Shown piece after piece: positions 1-8,786 of a stretch of DNA of 64,000 nucleotides. Both the position numbers and the translations under genes were made by a program. This DNA is from Streptomyces echinoruber (GTDB lineage Bacteria; Actinomycetota; Actinomycetes; Streptomycetales; Streptomycetaceae): assembly GCF_014651135.1 (NCBI RefSeq), contig NZ_BMWH01000018.1, positions 62,001-126,000 on the forward strand, given 5' to 3'. The stretch's first letter is position 1. Each line of letters starts with the position of its first letter. The notes beneath the pieces are model-generated. The model was given only the letters and a program-made list of their open reading frames with translations, had not been told where the DNA came from and made no database searches.

Positions 1-1
1 G

Positions 2-280
2 CTGGTGCGCACCGGCGCCCCGGCGGGCCCCGCGCTGCCGCCCCGCCGCCGCGCGGTGCTGGACCGGGTGGACGGCTCCCGTACGGCCCCGGCCATCGCG
101 CGGGAGCTGGGCCGCCGGGCGTTCGCCACGCTGCTGGACGTCCGGCGCCTGGCGGCGGCCGGACTGGTCGCGCCCGCCCCGGCCGATCCGGCCGACCCGA
201 AGGCGCCGCCCCGGTCCGGGGCCACCGATCCCTACGTCGCGTTGCTGAAGAGGGTCAGGGATGCGCTGGAGGCCCTTTGA
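2..280 (+). CDS. C-terminal part of a winged-helix-like regulatory protein (5' end outside window)
   Basis: The reading frame is open from the left edge, so only about the last 92 residues are seen. They are Ala/Arg/Pro-rich. A central stretch (DGSRTAPAIARELGRR, then LLDVRRLAAAGLV) looks like the end of a winged helix-turn-helix: a helix, a turn, then a recognition-like helix before an 'LAAAGLV' strand. This pattern is common at the end of DUF4388-like proteins encoded upstream of roadblock genes. The next gene begins 37 bp downstream on the same strand with its own ribosome site, so the three genes probably form one transcription unit. Function is inferred from context only; the N-terminal domain is missing. 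Confidence 0.6.
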   Translation: MVRTGAPAGPALPPRRRAVLDRVDGSRTAPAIARELGRRAFATLLDVRRLAAAGLVAPAPADPADPKAPPRSGATDPYVALLKRVRDALEAL

Positions 281-317
281 ACGGCAGCAGACCCGCGCCG
301 AGAGGAGACACCACCTG

Positions 318-920
318 ATGGCAGCCGAGGCCGACGTCCTGGAGGAGTTACGGCTGTTGCGCGCCCGCGTGCCGCAGCTCACCGGCGCCCTCGCGGCCGG
401 TGTGGACGGCCTGGTCATCGCGCACGACGTGCCGGGCATCGACCCGGACGGGCTGGCCGCGCTGACCGCCGCCGCGCTCGGCGTCGCCCTGCGCCTGGCG
501 GACGCCACCGGCCGCGGCGGCTTCCGCGAGGCGCTGGTGCGCGGCACGCGCGGCTACGTCGCCACGTATGCGGCGGGCAGCACCGCCGTGCTGACCCTGG
601 TCGCGCCCGACCGCGTCAACGTCGGCCGCCTCCACCTGGAGGGCCGCCGGGCCGGCGCCCGCATCGGCGAACTCGTCGACGCCGCCGAGGCTCCCCCGGT
701 CTCCCGCGCGGTCCCCCGCGCCCGGCCGGCGCGCACGCCCCGTACCGCCGATCCGTCCACGACCCAGCCCACGACCCAGCCCACGACCCAGCCCACGACC
801 CAGCCCACGACCCAGCCCACGACCCAGCCCACGCCCCAGCCCATGACCCCGCCCATGACCCCGCCCACGACTGCGCGCACCACCAAGCGCCCCACCACCG
901 AAACCACCCTGGAAAGCTGA
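318..920 (+). CDS. Roadblock/LC7-like protein with Thr/Gln/Pro repeat tail and a TTA codon
   Basis: The ATG at 318 is chosen over the in-frame ATG at 261 because GAGAGGAG lies just upstream of it (300-307). The product has about 200 residues. Residues 1-125 have the roadblock/LC7 pattern (LEELRLLRARVPQLTGALAA, then DGLVIAHDVPG). This family acts as small scaffolds for Ras-like GTPases in Streptomyces conservons. The last 60 residues are low complexity, built from TTQP repeats encoded by a 12-bp tandem repeat. Codon 11 is TTA (348-350), so full translation should need the bldA tRNA encoded at 18.5 kb. A second roadblock gene follows after 16 bp, which suggests the two products act together. 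Confidence 0.8.
   Translation: MAAEADVLEELRLLRARVPQLTGALAAGVDGLVIAHDVPGIDPDGLAALTAAALGVALRLADATGRGGFREALVRGTRGYVATYAAGSTAVLTLVAPDRVNVGRLHLEGRRAGARIGELVDAAEAPPVSRAVPRARPARTPRTADPSTTQPTTQPTTQPTTQPTTQPTTQPTPQPMTPPMTPPTTARTTKRPTTETTLES
759..866 (+). repeat. 12-bp tandem repeat (9 units) encoding TTQP
   Basis: Six perfect copies of acgacccagccc are followed by three diverged copies. They lie inside the 3' part of the roadblock gene and keep its frame because the unit is a multiple of three. Copy number is likely to vary between strains. Confidence 0.95.
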
Positions 921-936
921 CCGAAAGGACACCGCC

Positions 937-1311
937 ATGGCCAACACCGAGACCGCGCTGAAGGAAGCACTCGCCTCGATCGAGGGCGCCACGGGCGTCG
1001 CGCTCGTCGACTACACCAGCGGCATGGCGCTGGGCACGATGGGCGGCAGCAAGAGCTTCGACCTCAACGTCGCCGCCGCCGGCAACACCGACGTGATCCG
1101 CGCCAAGATGCGCACGATGGAGCACCTGGGCCTGAAGGCCGAGATCGAGGACATCCTGATCACGCTGACCGACCAGTACCACCTGATCCGGCTGCTCACC
1201 GGCCGCGGCGGCAACGGCCTCTTCCTCTACCTCGTGCTGGACAGCAAGCGGGCCAACCTGGCGATGGCCCGCCACCAGCTGAAGAAGATCGAGGAGGAGC
1301 TGGAGGTGTGA
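937..1311 (+). CDS. Roadblock/LC7 domain protein
   Basis: This is a 124-residue single-domain protein. It has the roadblock signature: an alpha-helical start (TALKEALASIEGATGVALVD), a central GGS/FDLN strand, and a closing helix with a charged end (KKIEEELEV). In Streptomyces such proteins sit in operons with histidine-kinase-like, roadblock, DUF742 and GTPase genes and help regulate small GTPases. No GTPase is visible here, although one may lie upstream of the window. The gene follows the previous roadblock gene by 16 bp, with gaaagga as a ribosome site. The family call is strong; the partner is unknown. Confidence 0.85.
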   Translation: MANTETALKEALASIEGATGVALVDYTSGMALGTMGGSKSFDLNVAAAGNTDVIRAKMRTMEHLGLKAEIEDILITLTDQYHLIRLLTGRGGNGLFLYLVLDSKRANLAMARHQLKKIEEELEV

Positions 1312-1321
1312 CCGCCGGCCC

Positions 1322-1903
1322 TCACACCAGCGCGGCGGTGCGGCGCCGGGAACCGCCCGGGGCCGCGTCGCCCGCCGCGATGCCGGTGCTGCGGTAGCCC
1401 CGGACGGCCTTGCCGGCCGGGCCGCCGCCGGCCCGCAGCCAGTCGACCCGCACCCACAGCAGCACGTCCTCGGCCTTCTCCCGCCGCCCGATCCACGCCG
1501 CCTTCACCCACAGCCCGACCCCGGCACCGGCCATCAGCAGGCCGCCCGCGGCGGGCGCGGCGAAGGAGCCGGCCGCGGCGGCGAGGAAGGCGAGCAGCAG
1601 CCACCAGCGGTGCCCGCGGCGCCAGGTGCGGACGGTGACCGCCCGGTCCTGCAGCACGTCGTACTTGCCGGCCCGCGTCGCGGACCGCGCCAGGGCGGCG
1701 TACCGTCCGCGGCGCGCCAGCGCCACGACGGCGGCGGTGACGAGGAACAGCGCGGCCCCCGCCAGCAGTCCGATCCGGCGGCCGGTCACGCCCGGCACCG
1801 CCAGGCCGAGTCCCGCCGCGACCACCCCGAGCCACCACAGCGGCGCGGCCCCGGCCCGTACCACGACGGCCACCCGCGCCAGCCCCTGACCTCCGCGTGC
1901 CAC
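1322..1903 (-). CDS. Hypothetical membrane protein
   Basis: The product has 193 residues and a GTG start preceded on its strand by GGGAGG. It has hydrophobic stretches at about residues 22-60 and 97-130, consistent with four transmembrane segments in two pairs. The segments are separated by an Arg-rich cytoplasmic loop, and the C-terminal tail is basic. I do not recognise a family with a known function. It is convergent with the roadblock genes, with an 11-bp gap between stop codons. Confidence 0.7.
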   Translation of the reverse strand: MARGGQGLARVAVVVRAGAAPLWWLGVVAAGLGLAVPGVTGRRIGLLAGAALFLVTAAVVALARRGRYAALARSATRAGKYDVLQDRAVTVRTWRRGHRWWLLLAFLAAAAGSFAAPAAGGLLMAGAGVGLWVKAAWIGRREKAEDVLLWVRVDWLRAGGGPAGKAVRGYRSTGIAAGDAAPGGSRRRTAALV

Positions 1904-2094
1904 GTTCAGCCTCCCGTCCCACGTCTGTGCGACTTCTTCGGTTGGTTGTTCGGGTCCTCAGGGTCCTCAGGTTCTTGGGGAGATCCTGCGGACGGCACGT
2001 TAGCGACACAAGGTGAGACGAGTCTGAGAAGAGAAGAAGCGCCGACGGGGCACCCGGGCCGGGGACGCCGGGAAGACCCCGCAGGGGCGTGCCG

Positions 2095-2196
2095 GTGCCC
2101 GAAGGGAAGTCAGTCCACCAAGGAACGTCGGTCTCCGAAGGGACACCAGTCCCCCGAAGGGACACCGGTCCCCGAAGGGGCATCAGTCCACGAACA
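2095..2196. repeat. 18-bp tandem repeat running over the rpiR-like stop codon
   Basis: Five to six imperfect copies of gtccccgaagggacacca lie next to each other. The last copy reaches into the final codons of the minus-strand RpiR-type gene (stop codon at 2183-2185). Because the unit is a multiple of three, read-through would add a repeated hexapeptide. The rest of the gap from 1904 to 2182 shows no gene. Confidence 0.85.
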
Positions 2197-3028
2197 GCCC
2201 GCGCTCGGCCGCCTTCGCGTCGAACTCCTCCAACCGCGCCTGCGCGTCCGGCAGTTCGTCGCACATCGCCTCCAGCAGCACCCGGCCCAGCAGCATGGGC
2301 GCGCAGGCGGTGTCGAAAGACAGCGCGGTGCCGACGGCGGCGGGCAGCAGCACGTCGGAGTGCCGGGCGACCGGCGCGAACGCGGAGTCGGCGACGGTGA
2401 CCACGGTCAGCCCCGCCTGCCTGGCGTGGTCGAGGGCCGCGACGACCTCGCGCGGGTGCCGGGGCAGCGCGAAGCACAGCAGCGCGCTCGCCCCGGCCCG
2501 CACGGCCCCGTCGATGCGGTCGTGCAGCATGCTGCCGCCCTCGTGCAGCAGCCGCACGTCCGGGTGGACCTTGGCGGCGAAGTACGCGAAGCCGTACGCC
2601 TGGGCGGCCGCCGCGCGCAGCCCGAGCACCGGCAGCGGACGGCTGCCGGCGAGGACGCGGCCCGCCCTGCGCACCGGTGCGGGGTCGGCGAGCGCCTCCG
2701 CCAGTTGCCGGAGGTTGTCGATCTCGCTCTCGACGGCCTGCTGGTACTCGTTGGAGGAGCCGGTGTCGGCCGCGGCGGGCTCGGCGGGCGCGACCTCCCG
2801 CAGGTGGCGGCGCAGCGCCGGGTAGCCGTCGAAGCCGAGCGCGACGGCGAAGCGGGTCACGGAGGGCTGGCTGACACCGGCGAGTTCGGCGAGCTCGACG
2901 CTGGAGAGGAACGGCACGTCGGCGGCGCGCCGCACCATGCTGTGCGCGATGCGCCGCTGGGTCGGGGTGAGCCGGTGCCCCTCGAACAGCGCCTGCAGCC
3001 GCGCGGCAGGGCTGTCGTTCGCGCTCAT
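2183..3028 (-). CDS. MurR/RpiR family transcriptional regulator (HTH plus SIS domain)
   Basis: The 281-residue start used here (MSANDSP) has AGAAGGA upstream; a longer frame exists but lacks a ribosome site. Residues 1-80 form the RpiR helix-turn-helix (LTPTQRRIAHSMV, then SVELAELAGVSQPSVTRFA). Residues 110-265 form a SIS sugar-phosphate-binding fold (VLGLRAAAAQAYGFAYFAAK, then ALLCFALPRHPREVV). Members bind phosphosugars or related metabolites and control catabolic genes. No sugar genes adjoin it, so the ligand cannot be inferred. The divergent gap with the gene at 3234 holds a perfect palindrome (3133-3142) that could be its own operator. Confidence 0.88.
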   Translation of the reverse strand: MSANDSPAARLQALFEGHRLTPTQRRIAHSMVRRAADVPFLSSVELAELAGVSQPSVTRFAVALGFDGYPALRRHLREVAPAEPAAADTGSSNEYQQAVESEIDNLRQLAEALADPAPVRRAGRVLAGSRPLPVLGLRAAAAQAYGFAYFAAKVHPDVRLLHEGGSMLHDRIDGAVRAGASALLCFALPRHPREVVAALDHARQAGLTVVTVADSAFAPVARHSDVLLPAAVGTALSFDTACAPMLLGRVLLEAMCDELPDAQARLEEFDAKAAERGLFVD

Positions 3029-3132
3029 GCCGTCCTTCTCCCTCCGGTCCCTCCCGTTGCCCGTACGGCGCAACGACCGTACGCCGACGGCGAGTCGAAC
3101 CGCTGCCGCTCCCGCTATTCACACACCGATAC

Positions 3133-3142
3133 GTATGCATAC
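3133..3142. promoter_or_regulatory. Palindrome GTATGCATAC in the divergent RpiR promoter region
   Basis: A perfect 10-bp palindrome sits in an AT-richer patch (3117-3150) about 105 bp upstream of the RpiR-type start codon. Its position and symmetry fit an operator or a promoter element. No footprint data can be inferred. Confidence 0.4.
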
Positions 3143-3233
3143 CGTTATACAGCCCGCGGGGCCCGCAGGCCCCCTCTCCGAGAGGGGGGCTAACCCCAGT
3201 GCGGGCCGGGGCGGGGCTGCCTAGCGTGGCCGT

Positions 3234-3665
3234 ATGACCGGAATGGACGCGCGGGACACCGAGCTGAAGAAGGAACTGGACGCCACCCTGCACGCCCGCA
3301 GGGAACTGGGCGACGAGTACGAGTCCGCGCTGGTCGAGTCCTTCCTGGAGAAGGTGGACCAGCGCATCGACGCCGCGGTGGAGCGGCGGGTGCGGCGGCA
3401 GTTCGCCGAGCAGCAGGTGGTGACCGCCCGGGACTCCCGTTCCCCGGCCGCCACCGACTCCTGGGGCGAGCGCTTCGGCTTCGGCATCGTCTCGCTGATC
3501 CTGGCGGTCCCGCTCTCCGCGATCGGCGGCGGCGTCGCCCACCTGCCCGGCCTGCTCGCGGCCTGGGCGGGCATCGTCGGCGTCAACGCCTTCCAGGCCG
3601 CCCGCGCCCACCCGGGCCTGTTCCGCCGGAACCGCCCGGAGCGGGGCGAGGACTTCTCCGGCTGA
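3234..3665 (+). CDS. Hypothetical membrane-associated protein
   Basis: The product has 143 residues. The N-terminal 75 residues are charged and helical (ELKKELDATLHARRELGDEY), and a hydrophobic region at about 80-120 could span the membrane once or twice. It resembles the conserved actinobacterial '1TM/2TM integral membrane protein' type but has no known function. The sequence TAGCGT (3222-3227) ends 6 bp before the ATG and no ribosome site is visible, so the mRNA may be leaderless. The 3' end, including the stop codon, lies inside a 25-bp tandem repeat. Confidence 0.75.
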   Translation: MTGMDARDTELKKELDATLHARRELGDEYESALVESFLEKVDQRIDAAVERRVRRQFAEQQVVTARDSRSPAATDSWGERFGFGIVSLILAVPLSAIGGGVAHLPGLLAAWAGIVGVNAFQAARAHPGLFRRNRPERGEDFSG

Positions 3666-3722
3666 CGCGACGGAGGACTTCTCCGGCTGGCGCGGCGGAG
3701 GACTTCTTCGGCTGGCGCGGCG
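3648..3722 (+). repeat. 25-bp tandem repeat (3 units) spanning a stop codon
   Basis: Three units of gaggacttctccggctg plus eight bases are present. The first holds the stop codon of the 143-residue protein; the next two are downstream copies in which tga has become tgg. This looks like a recent duplication of the gene's end. No gene is seen in 3666-4206; besides this repeat the gap holds the 30-bp repeat before cbs and GC-rich sequence. Confidence 0.9.
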
Positions 3723-4128
3723 GCGGGGGCGGGGCGCGCCGCCTCCCCGGGAGACCCGATTCCCCGGAAGCTCGGGCTCTCCGGAAGCCCCGGGCTCCCC
3801 AAACACCCCCCGAAAAGACCTGCGCGGGGACCGCCGCACCCCCGTTGCCGGGGGGCGGGACGACGGCGGTCCCCGCGGGGGACGCGGGCCGGGTCAGGGC
3901 CGGGCTTGCGCGTCCATGGCGCCCCTTGGAGGTCCGGGAGCCGCTCCGGAGGTCCTTCGGCGCCGTTCCGTGTGCCGGCCGGGCGCGGGGAGCCTCCCCT
4001 GGTGCCGCGCGCCTGGGAGGTGCCCCGTCGTCCTGCCGACACCCACCACTGTGCCGGGCGCGTGTTAAGCGGGTGCTGCGCGGACGTGACGCCCTCGTAC
4101 CGCTTCCGTGACGGCGTCTCGTCCGCCG

Positions 4129-4206
4129 GTCACCGCACGTTCGCCGGCGACGCGGCGGTTCACCGCACGGTCCCCGGCGACGCGGCGGTTCACCGGACGT
4201 TCGCCG
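4129..4206. repeat. 30-bp tandem repeat abutting the cbs stop codon
   Basis: About 2.6 units are present, with the core ttcaccgcacggtccccggc followed by gacgcggcgg. The array ends at the minus-strand stop codon of the cystathionine beta-synthase gene. Confidence 0.88.
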
Positions 4207-5592
4207 TCACTTCCCCGGCTTGGCCAGGAAGGCCAGCAGGTCCTGCCGGGTGACCACCCCGGTGGGCTTGCCCTCCACCAGGACGATGGCCGCGTCCGCC
4301 CGGCCGAGCACCGCCATGAGGTCCTCGACCGGCTCCCCGGAGCCGACCTGCGGCAGCGGCGCCGACATGTGCTTCTCCAGCGGGTCCTCCAGCGAGGCCC
4401 GCTTGCTGAACAGCGCGTCCAGCAGCTCCCGTTCCACGACCGATCCCACGACCTCGGCCGCCATCACGTCCGGGTGGCCGGCGCCCGGCTTGACGACGGG
4501 CATCTGCGAGACGCCGTACTCGCGCAGCACCTCGATGGCCTGGCCGACGGTCTCGTCCGGGTGCATGTGGACCAGGGAGGGGATGCCGCCGTCCTTGTCG
4601 TTCAGGACGTCGCCGACGCGGGCGCTGGGGCCGGCGTCCTCCAGGAAGCCGTAGTCGGCCATCCACTCGTCGTTGAAGATCTTGCTGAGGTAGCCGCGCC
4701 CGCCGTCCGGCAGCAGGACGACCACGACGTCGTCCTCGCCGAGCCGCTCGGCGACCCGCAGCGCGGCGACGACGGCCATGCCGCAGGAACCGCCGACGAG
4801 CAGCCCCTCCTCCCGCGCCAGCCGCCGGGTCATCTGGAAGGAGTCCTTGTCGGACACGGCGACGATCTCGTCGGCGACGGTGCGGTCGTAGGCGGTGGGC
4901 CAGAAGTCCTCACCGACGCCCTCCACGAGGTACGGCCGCCCGGAGCCGCCGGAGTAGACCGAGCCCTCGGGGTCGGCGCCGATGACCTTGACCCGGCCGT
5001 CGCTGACCTCCTTGAGGTAGCGGCCGGTGCCGGAGATGGTGCCGCCGGTGCCGATGCCGGCGACGAAGTGCGTGATCCGCCCCTCGGTCTGCTCCCACAG
5101 CTCGGGACCGGTGGAGTGGTAGTGGGAGAGGGGGTTCTCGGGGTTGGAGTACTGGTCCGGCTTCCAGGCGCCCGGCGTCTCCCGCACCAGCCGGTCGGAG
5201 ACGTTGTAGTAGGAGTCGGGGTGCTCCGGCGCCACGGCCGTCGGGCACACGACCACCTCGGCCCCGTAGGCCCGCAGCACGTTGATCTTGTCGGTGGACA
5301 CCTTGTCGGGGCAGACGAAGATGCACCGGTAGCCCTTCTGCTGCGCCACGATGGCCAGACCCACGCCCGTGTTGCCGCTGGTCGGCTCGACGATCGTCCC
5401 GCCCGGCTTGAGCTCGCCACTCCGCTCGGCCGCCTCGATCATGCGCAGGGCGATGCGGTCCTTCACCGAACCGCCGGGGTTGAAGTACTCCACCTTGGCC
5501 AGGACGGTCGCCCTGATGCCCTGGGTCACGCTGTTGAGCCTCACCAGCGGGGTGTTGCCGACGAGACTGATCATCGAGTCGTGGATCTGCAC
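4207..5592 (-). CDS. cbs: Cystathionine beta-synthase (PLP domain plus two CBS domains)
   Basis: The product has 461 residues and a GTG start preceded by GGAGAAAA. The enzyme condenses serine or O-acetylserine with homocysteine to form cystathionine in transsulfuration. The fold-type II PLP domain covers residues 1-320: SVKDR gives the PLP lysine at about K44, TSGNTG at 71-76 binds the carboxylate, and GTGGTISG holds the PLP phosphate. The C-terminal 120 residues contain two CBS motifs that usually bind adenine nucleotides or S-adenosylmethionine. The length and the CBS pair separate it from plain cysteine synthase, which is about 310 residues. It is divergent from the SGNH hydrolase, with 156 bp between them. 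Confidence 0.95.
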   Translation of the reverse strand: MQIHDSMISLVGNTPLVRLNSVTQGIRATVLAKVEYFNPGGSVKDRIALRMIEAAERSGELKPGGTIVEPTSGNTGVGLAIVAQQKGYRCIFVCPDKVSTDKINVLRAYGAEVVVCPTAVAPEHPDSYYNVSDRLVRETPGAWKPDQYSNPENPLSHYHSTGPELWEQTEGRITHFVAGIGTGGTISGTGRYLKEVSDGRVKVIGADPEGSVYSGGSGRPYLVEGVGEDFWPTAYDRTVADEIVAVSDKDSFQMTRRLAREEGLLVGGSCGMAVVAALRVAERLGEDDVVVVLLPDGGRGYLSKIFNDEWMADYGFLEDAGPSARVGDVLNDKDGGIPSLVHMHPDETVGQAIEVLREYGVSQMPVVKPGAGHPDVMAAEVVGSVVERELLDALFSKRASLEDPLEKHMSAPLPQVGSGEPVEDLMAVLGRADAAIVLVEGKPTGVVTRQDLLAFLAKPGK

Positions 5593-5748
5593 CGTTTTCT
5601 CCGGTTGCTGCACAGGATGCGGTCGTGATGGTCCCGCCAGCCTAAATCCCGCGACCCCACCGACGGGTCGTTCACCCTCCGTGGAGATTGGACGACCGTC
5701 GGTACGGGGCAAGCACTGGGTACGGGTACGAGGAGGTGGCTGCGGCGC

Positions 5749-6774
5749 ATGACGAGCATGTCGAGGGCGAGGGCGGCCCGGCGGATCGCGACCGGCGCGG
5801 CGTACGGCGGCGGCGGGATCGGCCTGGTCGGCGTGGCGGCCATGGGCCTGCTGCTGGCCGAGGCGCAGATGGCCAGGCGGCACGTGGGCATCGGGGCGAT
5901 CTCCCACGTGCCCCACGCGGACGGGCTGTACGGCAGCGGCTACGCCGTCCCCGGGGAGCCGCCGCTGCGGATGGTGCTGCTCGGCGACTCCACCGCCGCC
6001 GGCCAGGGCGTGCGCCGGGCCGGGCAGACCCCGGGCGCCCTGCTGGCCTCCGGCCTGGCCGCGGTCGCCGAACGCCCCGTGGAGCTGCGCAACGTCGCCC
6101 TGCCCGGCGCCCGGTCCGACGACCTGGACCGCCAGGTCGCGCTGGTCCTGGCGGATCCGGCCCGGGTGCCCGACATCTGCGTCGTCATGATCGGCGCCAA
6201 CGACGTCACCCACCGCATGCCGCCGACTCGTTCGGTACGGCACCTGTCGGCGGCGGTACGGCGGCTGCGCACCGCCGGCGCCGAGGTGGTCGTCGGCACC
6301 TGCCCCGACCTCGGCACGCTCCAGCCGGTCCAGCAGCCCCTGCGCTGGCTGGCCCGCCGGGCGTCCCGGCACCTGGCGGCCGCCCAGACGATCGGCGTGG
6401 TGGAGCAGGGCGGGCGCACGGTGTCGCTGGGCGACCTGCTCGGCCCCGAGTTCGCGGCCAACCCCCGCGAGCTCTTCGGCCCCGACCACTACCACCCCTC
6501 CGCCGAGGGCTACGCCACCGCCGCGATGGCCGTCCTGCCGACGGTGTGCGCGGCGCTGGGCCTGTGGCCGGCGGAGGAGGAGCGCCCCGACGCGGCCCGG
6601 CACGAGGGCTTCCTGCCGGTCGCCCGCGCGGCGGCGGAGGCGGCGTCCGAGGCCGGCACGGAGGTGACGGCCGCGATGCCGAGCGGCCCGCGCGGCCCCT
6701 GGGCCCTGCTGAAGCGCCGCCGCCGCAGGCGGCTGCCGGAACCGGAGCCGGCCCGGGTGACTCCGCCGGGCTGA
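5749..6774 (+). CDS. Membrane-anchored SGNH/GDSL hydrolase
   Basis: The product has 341 residues. It has an N-terminal hydrophobic helix (residues 17-40) and a typical SGNH hydrolase domain: block I GDSTAAGQG with the nucleophile S81, block III GAND (N151), and block V DHYHPS giving D246 and H249. It is therefore a serine esterase or lipase, probably anchored in the membrane with its active site outside. The C-terminal 90 residues are Ala/Glu-rich and end in a strongly basic run (KRRRRRRLPEPEP) not typical of the family. The substrate is unknown. Confidence 0.9.
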   Translation: MTSMSRARAARRIATGAAYGGGGIGLVGVAAMGLLLAEAQMARRHVGIGAISHVPHADGLYGSGYAVPGEPPLRMVLLGDSTAAGQGVRRAGQTPGALLASGLAAVAERPVELRNVALPGARSDDLDRQVALVLADPARVPDICVVMIGANDVTHRMPPTRSVRHLSAAVRRLRTAGAEVVVGTCPDLGTLQPVQQPLRWLARRASRHLAAAQTIGVVEQGGRTVSLGDLLGPEFAANPRELFGPDHYHPSAEGYATAAMAVLPTVCAALGLWPAEEERPDAARHEGFLPVARAAAEAASEAGTEVTAAMPSGPRGPWALLKRRRRRRLPEPEPARVTPPG

Positions 6775-7012
6775 GGGGGCACCCGGTCACCGCCGGCCGG
6801 CGGGCGCGGGCCGGGCGGCCGCCGACGGGGCGCGCGGTCCCGCGGGCTCCCGGGGTCGCGCGGCGGCGCCTCCTCGGTCGGCCGGTGCCCGGCCGGGCAT
6901 CGGCCGAAGACCGGCCGGGCGCCGGCTGAAGACCTGCCGGGCATCGACCCGGGCATCGACCGAAAACCGGCCGAAGATCGACCGAAGTCCGACCGAGGGC
7001 CGACCGAGGACC

Positions 7013-7033
7013 AAAGCAAGCGCTTAGTAAATT
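7013..7033. promoter_or_regulatory. Putative TetR-type operator upstream of the thiolase gene
   Basis: The palindrome AAGCGCTT (7018-7025) sits in the larger near-palindrome agcAAGCGCTTagt, followed by an AT-rich stretch. It lies about 125 bp upstream of the thiolase start. Similar AAGCGCTT sites occur in front of fatty-acid oxidation genes in actinobacteria and are bound by TetR-type repressors. The rest of the 6775-7150 gap holds short degenerate cgaccgaag repeats and no gene. Confidence 0.5.
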
Positions 7034-7150
7034 GCGGCCAGTGTCACACCCCGATCCCCGTGACCTCGCCCATACGGACCGGTAACTTCCCACCCAGTTG
7101 CCGACCGTCACAGACCCGGCCCACAGAACCGATCCCGCCCAGGAGCCGTC

Positions 7151-8371
7151 ATGCCCGAAGCCGTCATCGTCTCCGCCGCCCGCTCCCCCATCGGCCGCGC
7201 CAACAAGGGCTCCCTGAAGGACCTGCGCCCGGACGACCTGGCCGCCACCATCGTCCGCGCGGCCCTGGACAAGGTCCCCGAGCTGGACCCGAAGGACATC
7301 GACGACCTGATGCTCGGCTGTGGCCTGCCCGGCGGCGAGCAGGGCCACAACCTGGGCCGGATCGTCGCCGTGCAGCTGGGCATGGACCACCTGCCGGCCT
7401 GCACGGTCACCCGCTACTGCGCGTCCTCCCTGCAGACCACCCGCATGGCGCTGCACGCCATCAAGGCGGGCGAGGGCGATGTGTTCGTCTCGGCCGGCGT
7501 GGAGACCGTCTCCCGCTACGCCAAGGGCAACTCGGACAGCCTTCCGGACACCCACAACCCCCTCTTCGCGGAAGCCGAGGCCCGCACCGCGGCCGTCGCC
7601 CAGTCCGAGGGCTCCACCTGGCACGACCCGCGTGAGGACGGCCTGCTGCCCGACCCGTACATCGCGATGGGCCAGACCGCGGAGAACCTGGCCCGCCTGC
7701 GCGGCATCACCCGCGAAGAGATGGACGAGTTCGGCGTCCGCTCGCAGAACCTCGCCGAGGAGGCCATCAAGAACGGCTTCTGGGCGCGCGAGATCACCCC
7801 GGTCACCCTCCCGGACGGCACGGTGGTCAGCAAGGACGACGGCCCGCGCCCCGGCGTGACGATGGAGGGCGTCGCCGGCCTGAAGCCGGTCTTCCGTCCC
7901 GACGGCCTGGTCACCGCCGGCAACTGCTGTCCGCTCAACGACGGCGCCGCGGCGCTCGTCATCATGTCGGACACCAAGGCCCGGGAACTCGGCCTGACCC
8001 CGCTCGCCCGCATCGTCGCCACCGGCGTCTCCGGCCTCTCCCCGGAGATCATGGGCCTGGGCCCGGTGGAGGCCTCGCGGCGGGCGCTGCAGCGGGCCGG
8101 CCTGACCATCGACGACATCGACCTCGTCGAGATCAACGAGGCGTTCGCCGCCCAGGTGATCCCCTCCTACCGCGACCTGGGCATCCCGCTGGAGAAGCTG
8201 AACGTCAACGGCGGCGCGATCGCTGTCGGCCACCCCTTCGGCATGACCGGCGCCCGCATCACCACCACGCTCATCAACTCCCTGCAGTGGCACGACAAGC
8301 AGTTCGGCCTGGAGACGATGTGCGTCGGCGGCGGCCAGGGCATGGCGATGATCATCGAGCGCCTCAGCTGA
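7151..8371 (+). CDS. Acetyl-CoA C-acyltransferase (thiolase)
   Basis: The product has 406 residues, the usual length for thiolase II. The acylated cysteine is C90 in RYCASS, the catalytic histidine is H361 in GHPFG, and the C-terminal acid/base cysteine is C391 in CVGGGQG. It catalyses thiolytic cleavage or condensation of 3-ketoacyl-CoA with CoA in the cytoplasm, most likely in beta-oxidation. AGGAGCC precedes the ATG. It appears to be monocistronic, with a likely TetR-type operator upstream, so induction by acyl-CoA is plausible. Confidence 0.96.
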   Translation: MPEAVIVSAARSPIGRANKGSLKDLRPDDLAATIVRAALDKVPELDPKDIDDLMLGCGLPGGEQGHNLGRIVAVQLGMDHLPACTVTRYCASSLQTTRMALHAIKAGEGDVFVSAGVETVSRYAKGNSDSLPDTHNPLFAEAEARTAAVAQSEGSTWHDPREDGLLPDPYIAMGQTAENLARLRGITREEMDEFGVRSQNLAEEAIKNGFWAREITPVTLPDGTVVSKDDGPRPGVTMEGVAGLKPVFRPDGLVTAGNCCPLNDGAAALVIMSDTKARELGLTPLARIVATGVSGLSPEIMGLGPVEASRRALQRAGLTIDDIDLVEINEAFAAQVIPSYRDLGIPLEKLNVNGGAIAVGHPFGMTGARITTTLINSLQWHDKQFGLETMCVGGGQGMAMIIERLS

Positions 8372-8786
8372 GCCCTTCGAGCCCTCCGCTCCCTCCGAGT
8401 TCTCGGGTCTCTCGGGTGTCTCAGATCTCTGGGGTCTCTCCGGCCCCTCCGGCCCCTCCGAGTCCTCCGACCCCGCCGAGTCCTCCGACCCCGCCGAGTC
8501 CTCGCATCGTCACCACCCTTCCGTGATCGCCATAGCACACACGGTCACCCGATGGCCCGGAATCCGGGAAACCCCTGGACTCCGGGCCGTCTTGTGATCC
8601 AATCTCCCCCAGGATGTGACCTATCTCCCTTCCCGTGGGAGTTTCCGCAGGTCACGTCCGCGCACCGGGAGCCCCCGGAACCACAGAGCTGTCCGGTTCG
8701 TGACATTACGCACTGACAGCAGGTCAGTTCACCCTTCAAGCTGATGTAGGAAATCGGGGGTCGACTTTGAACCCGGGAGTACGTCA
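8372..8786. other. Gene-free 415-bp gap with short pyrimidine-rich repeats
   Basis: Immediately after the thiolase stop codon lies an imperfect array (8380-8505) of 9-18 bp units such as tccgagtcctccgaccccgc. The right half (8520-8786) has less biased sequence and probably carries the promoter of the next gene. No RNA gene was recognised. Confidence 0.6.

Noticed and set aside
1227-3839. Very long minus-strand open frame across several genes
   Set aside because: It overlaps the membrane protein and the RpiR gene in another frame. Its translation is low-complexity Arg/Ala/Pro without domains, as expected of GC-rich antisense frames.
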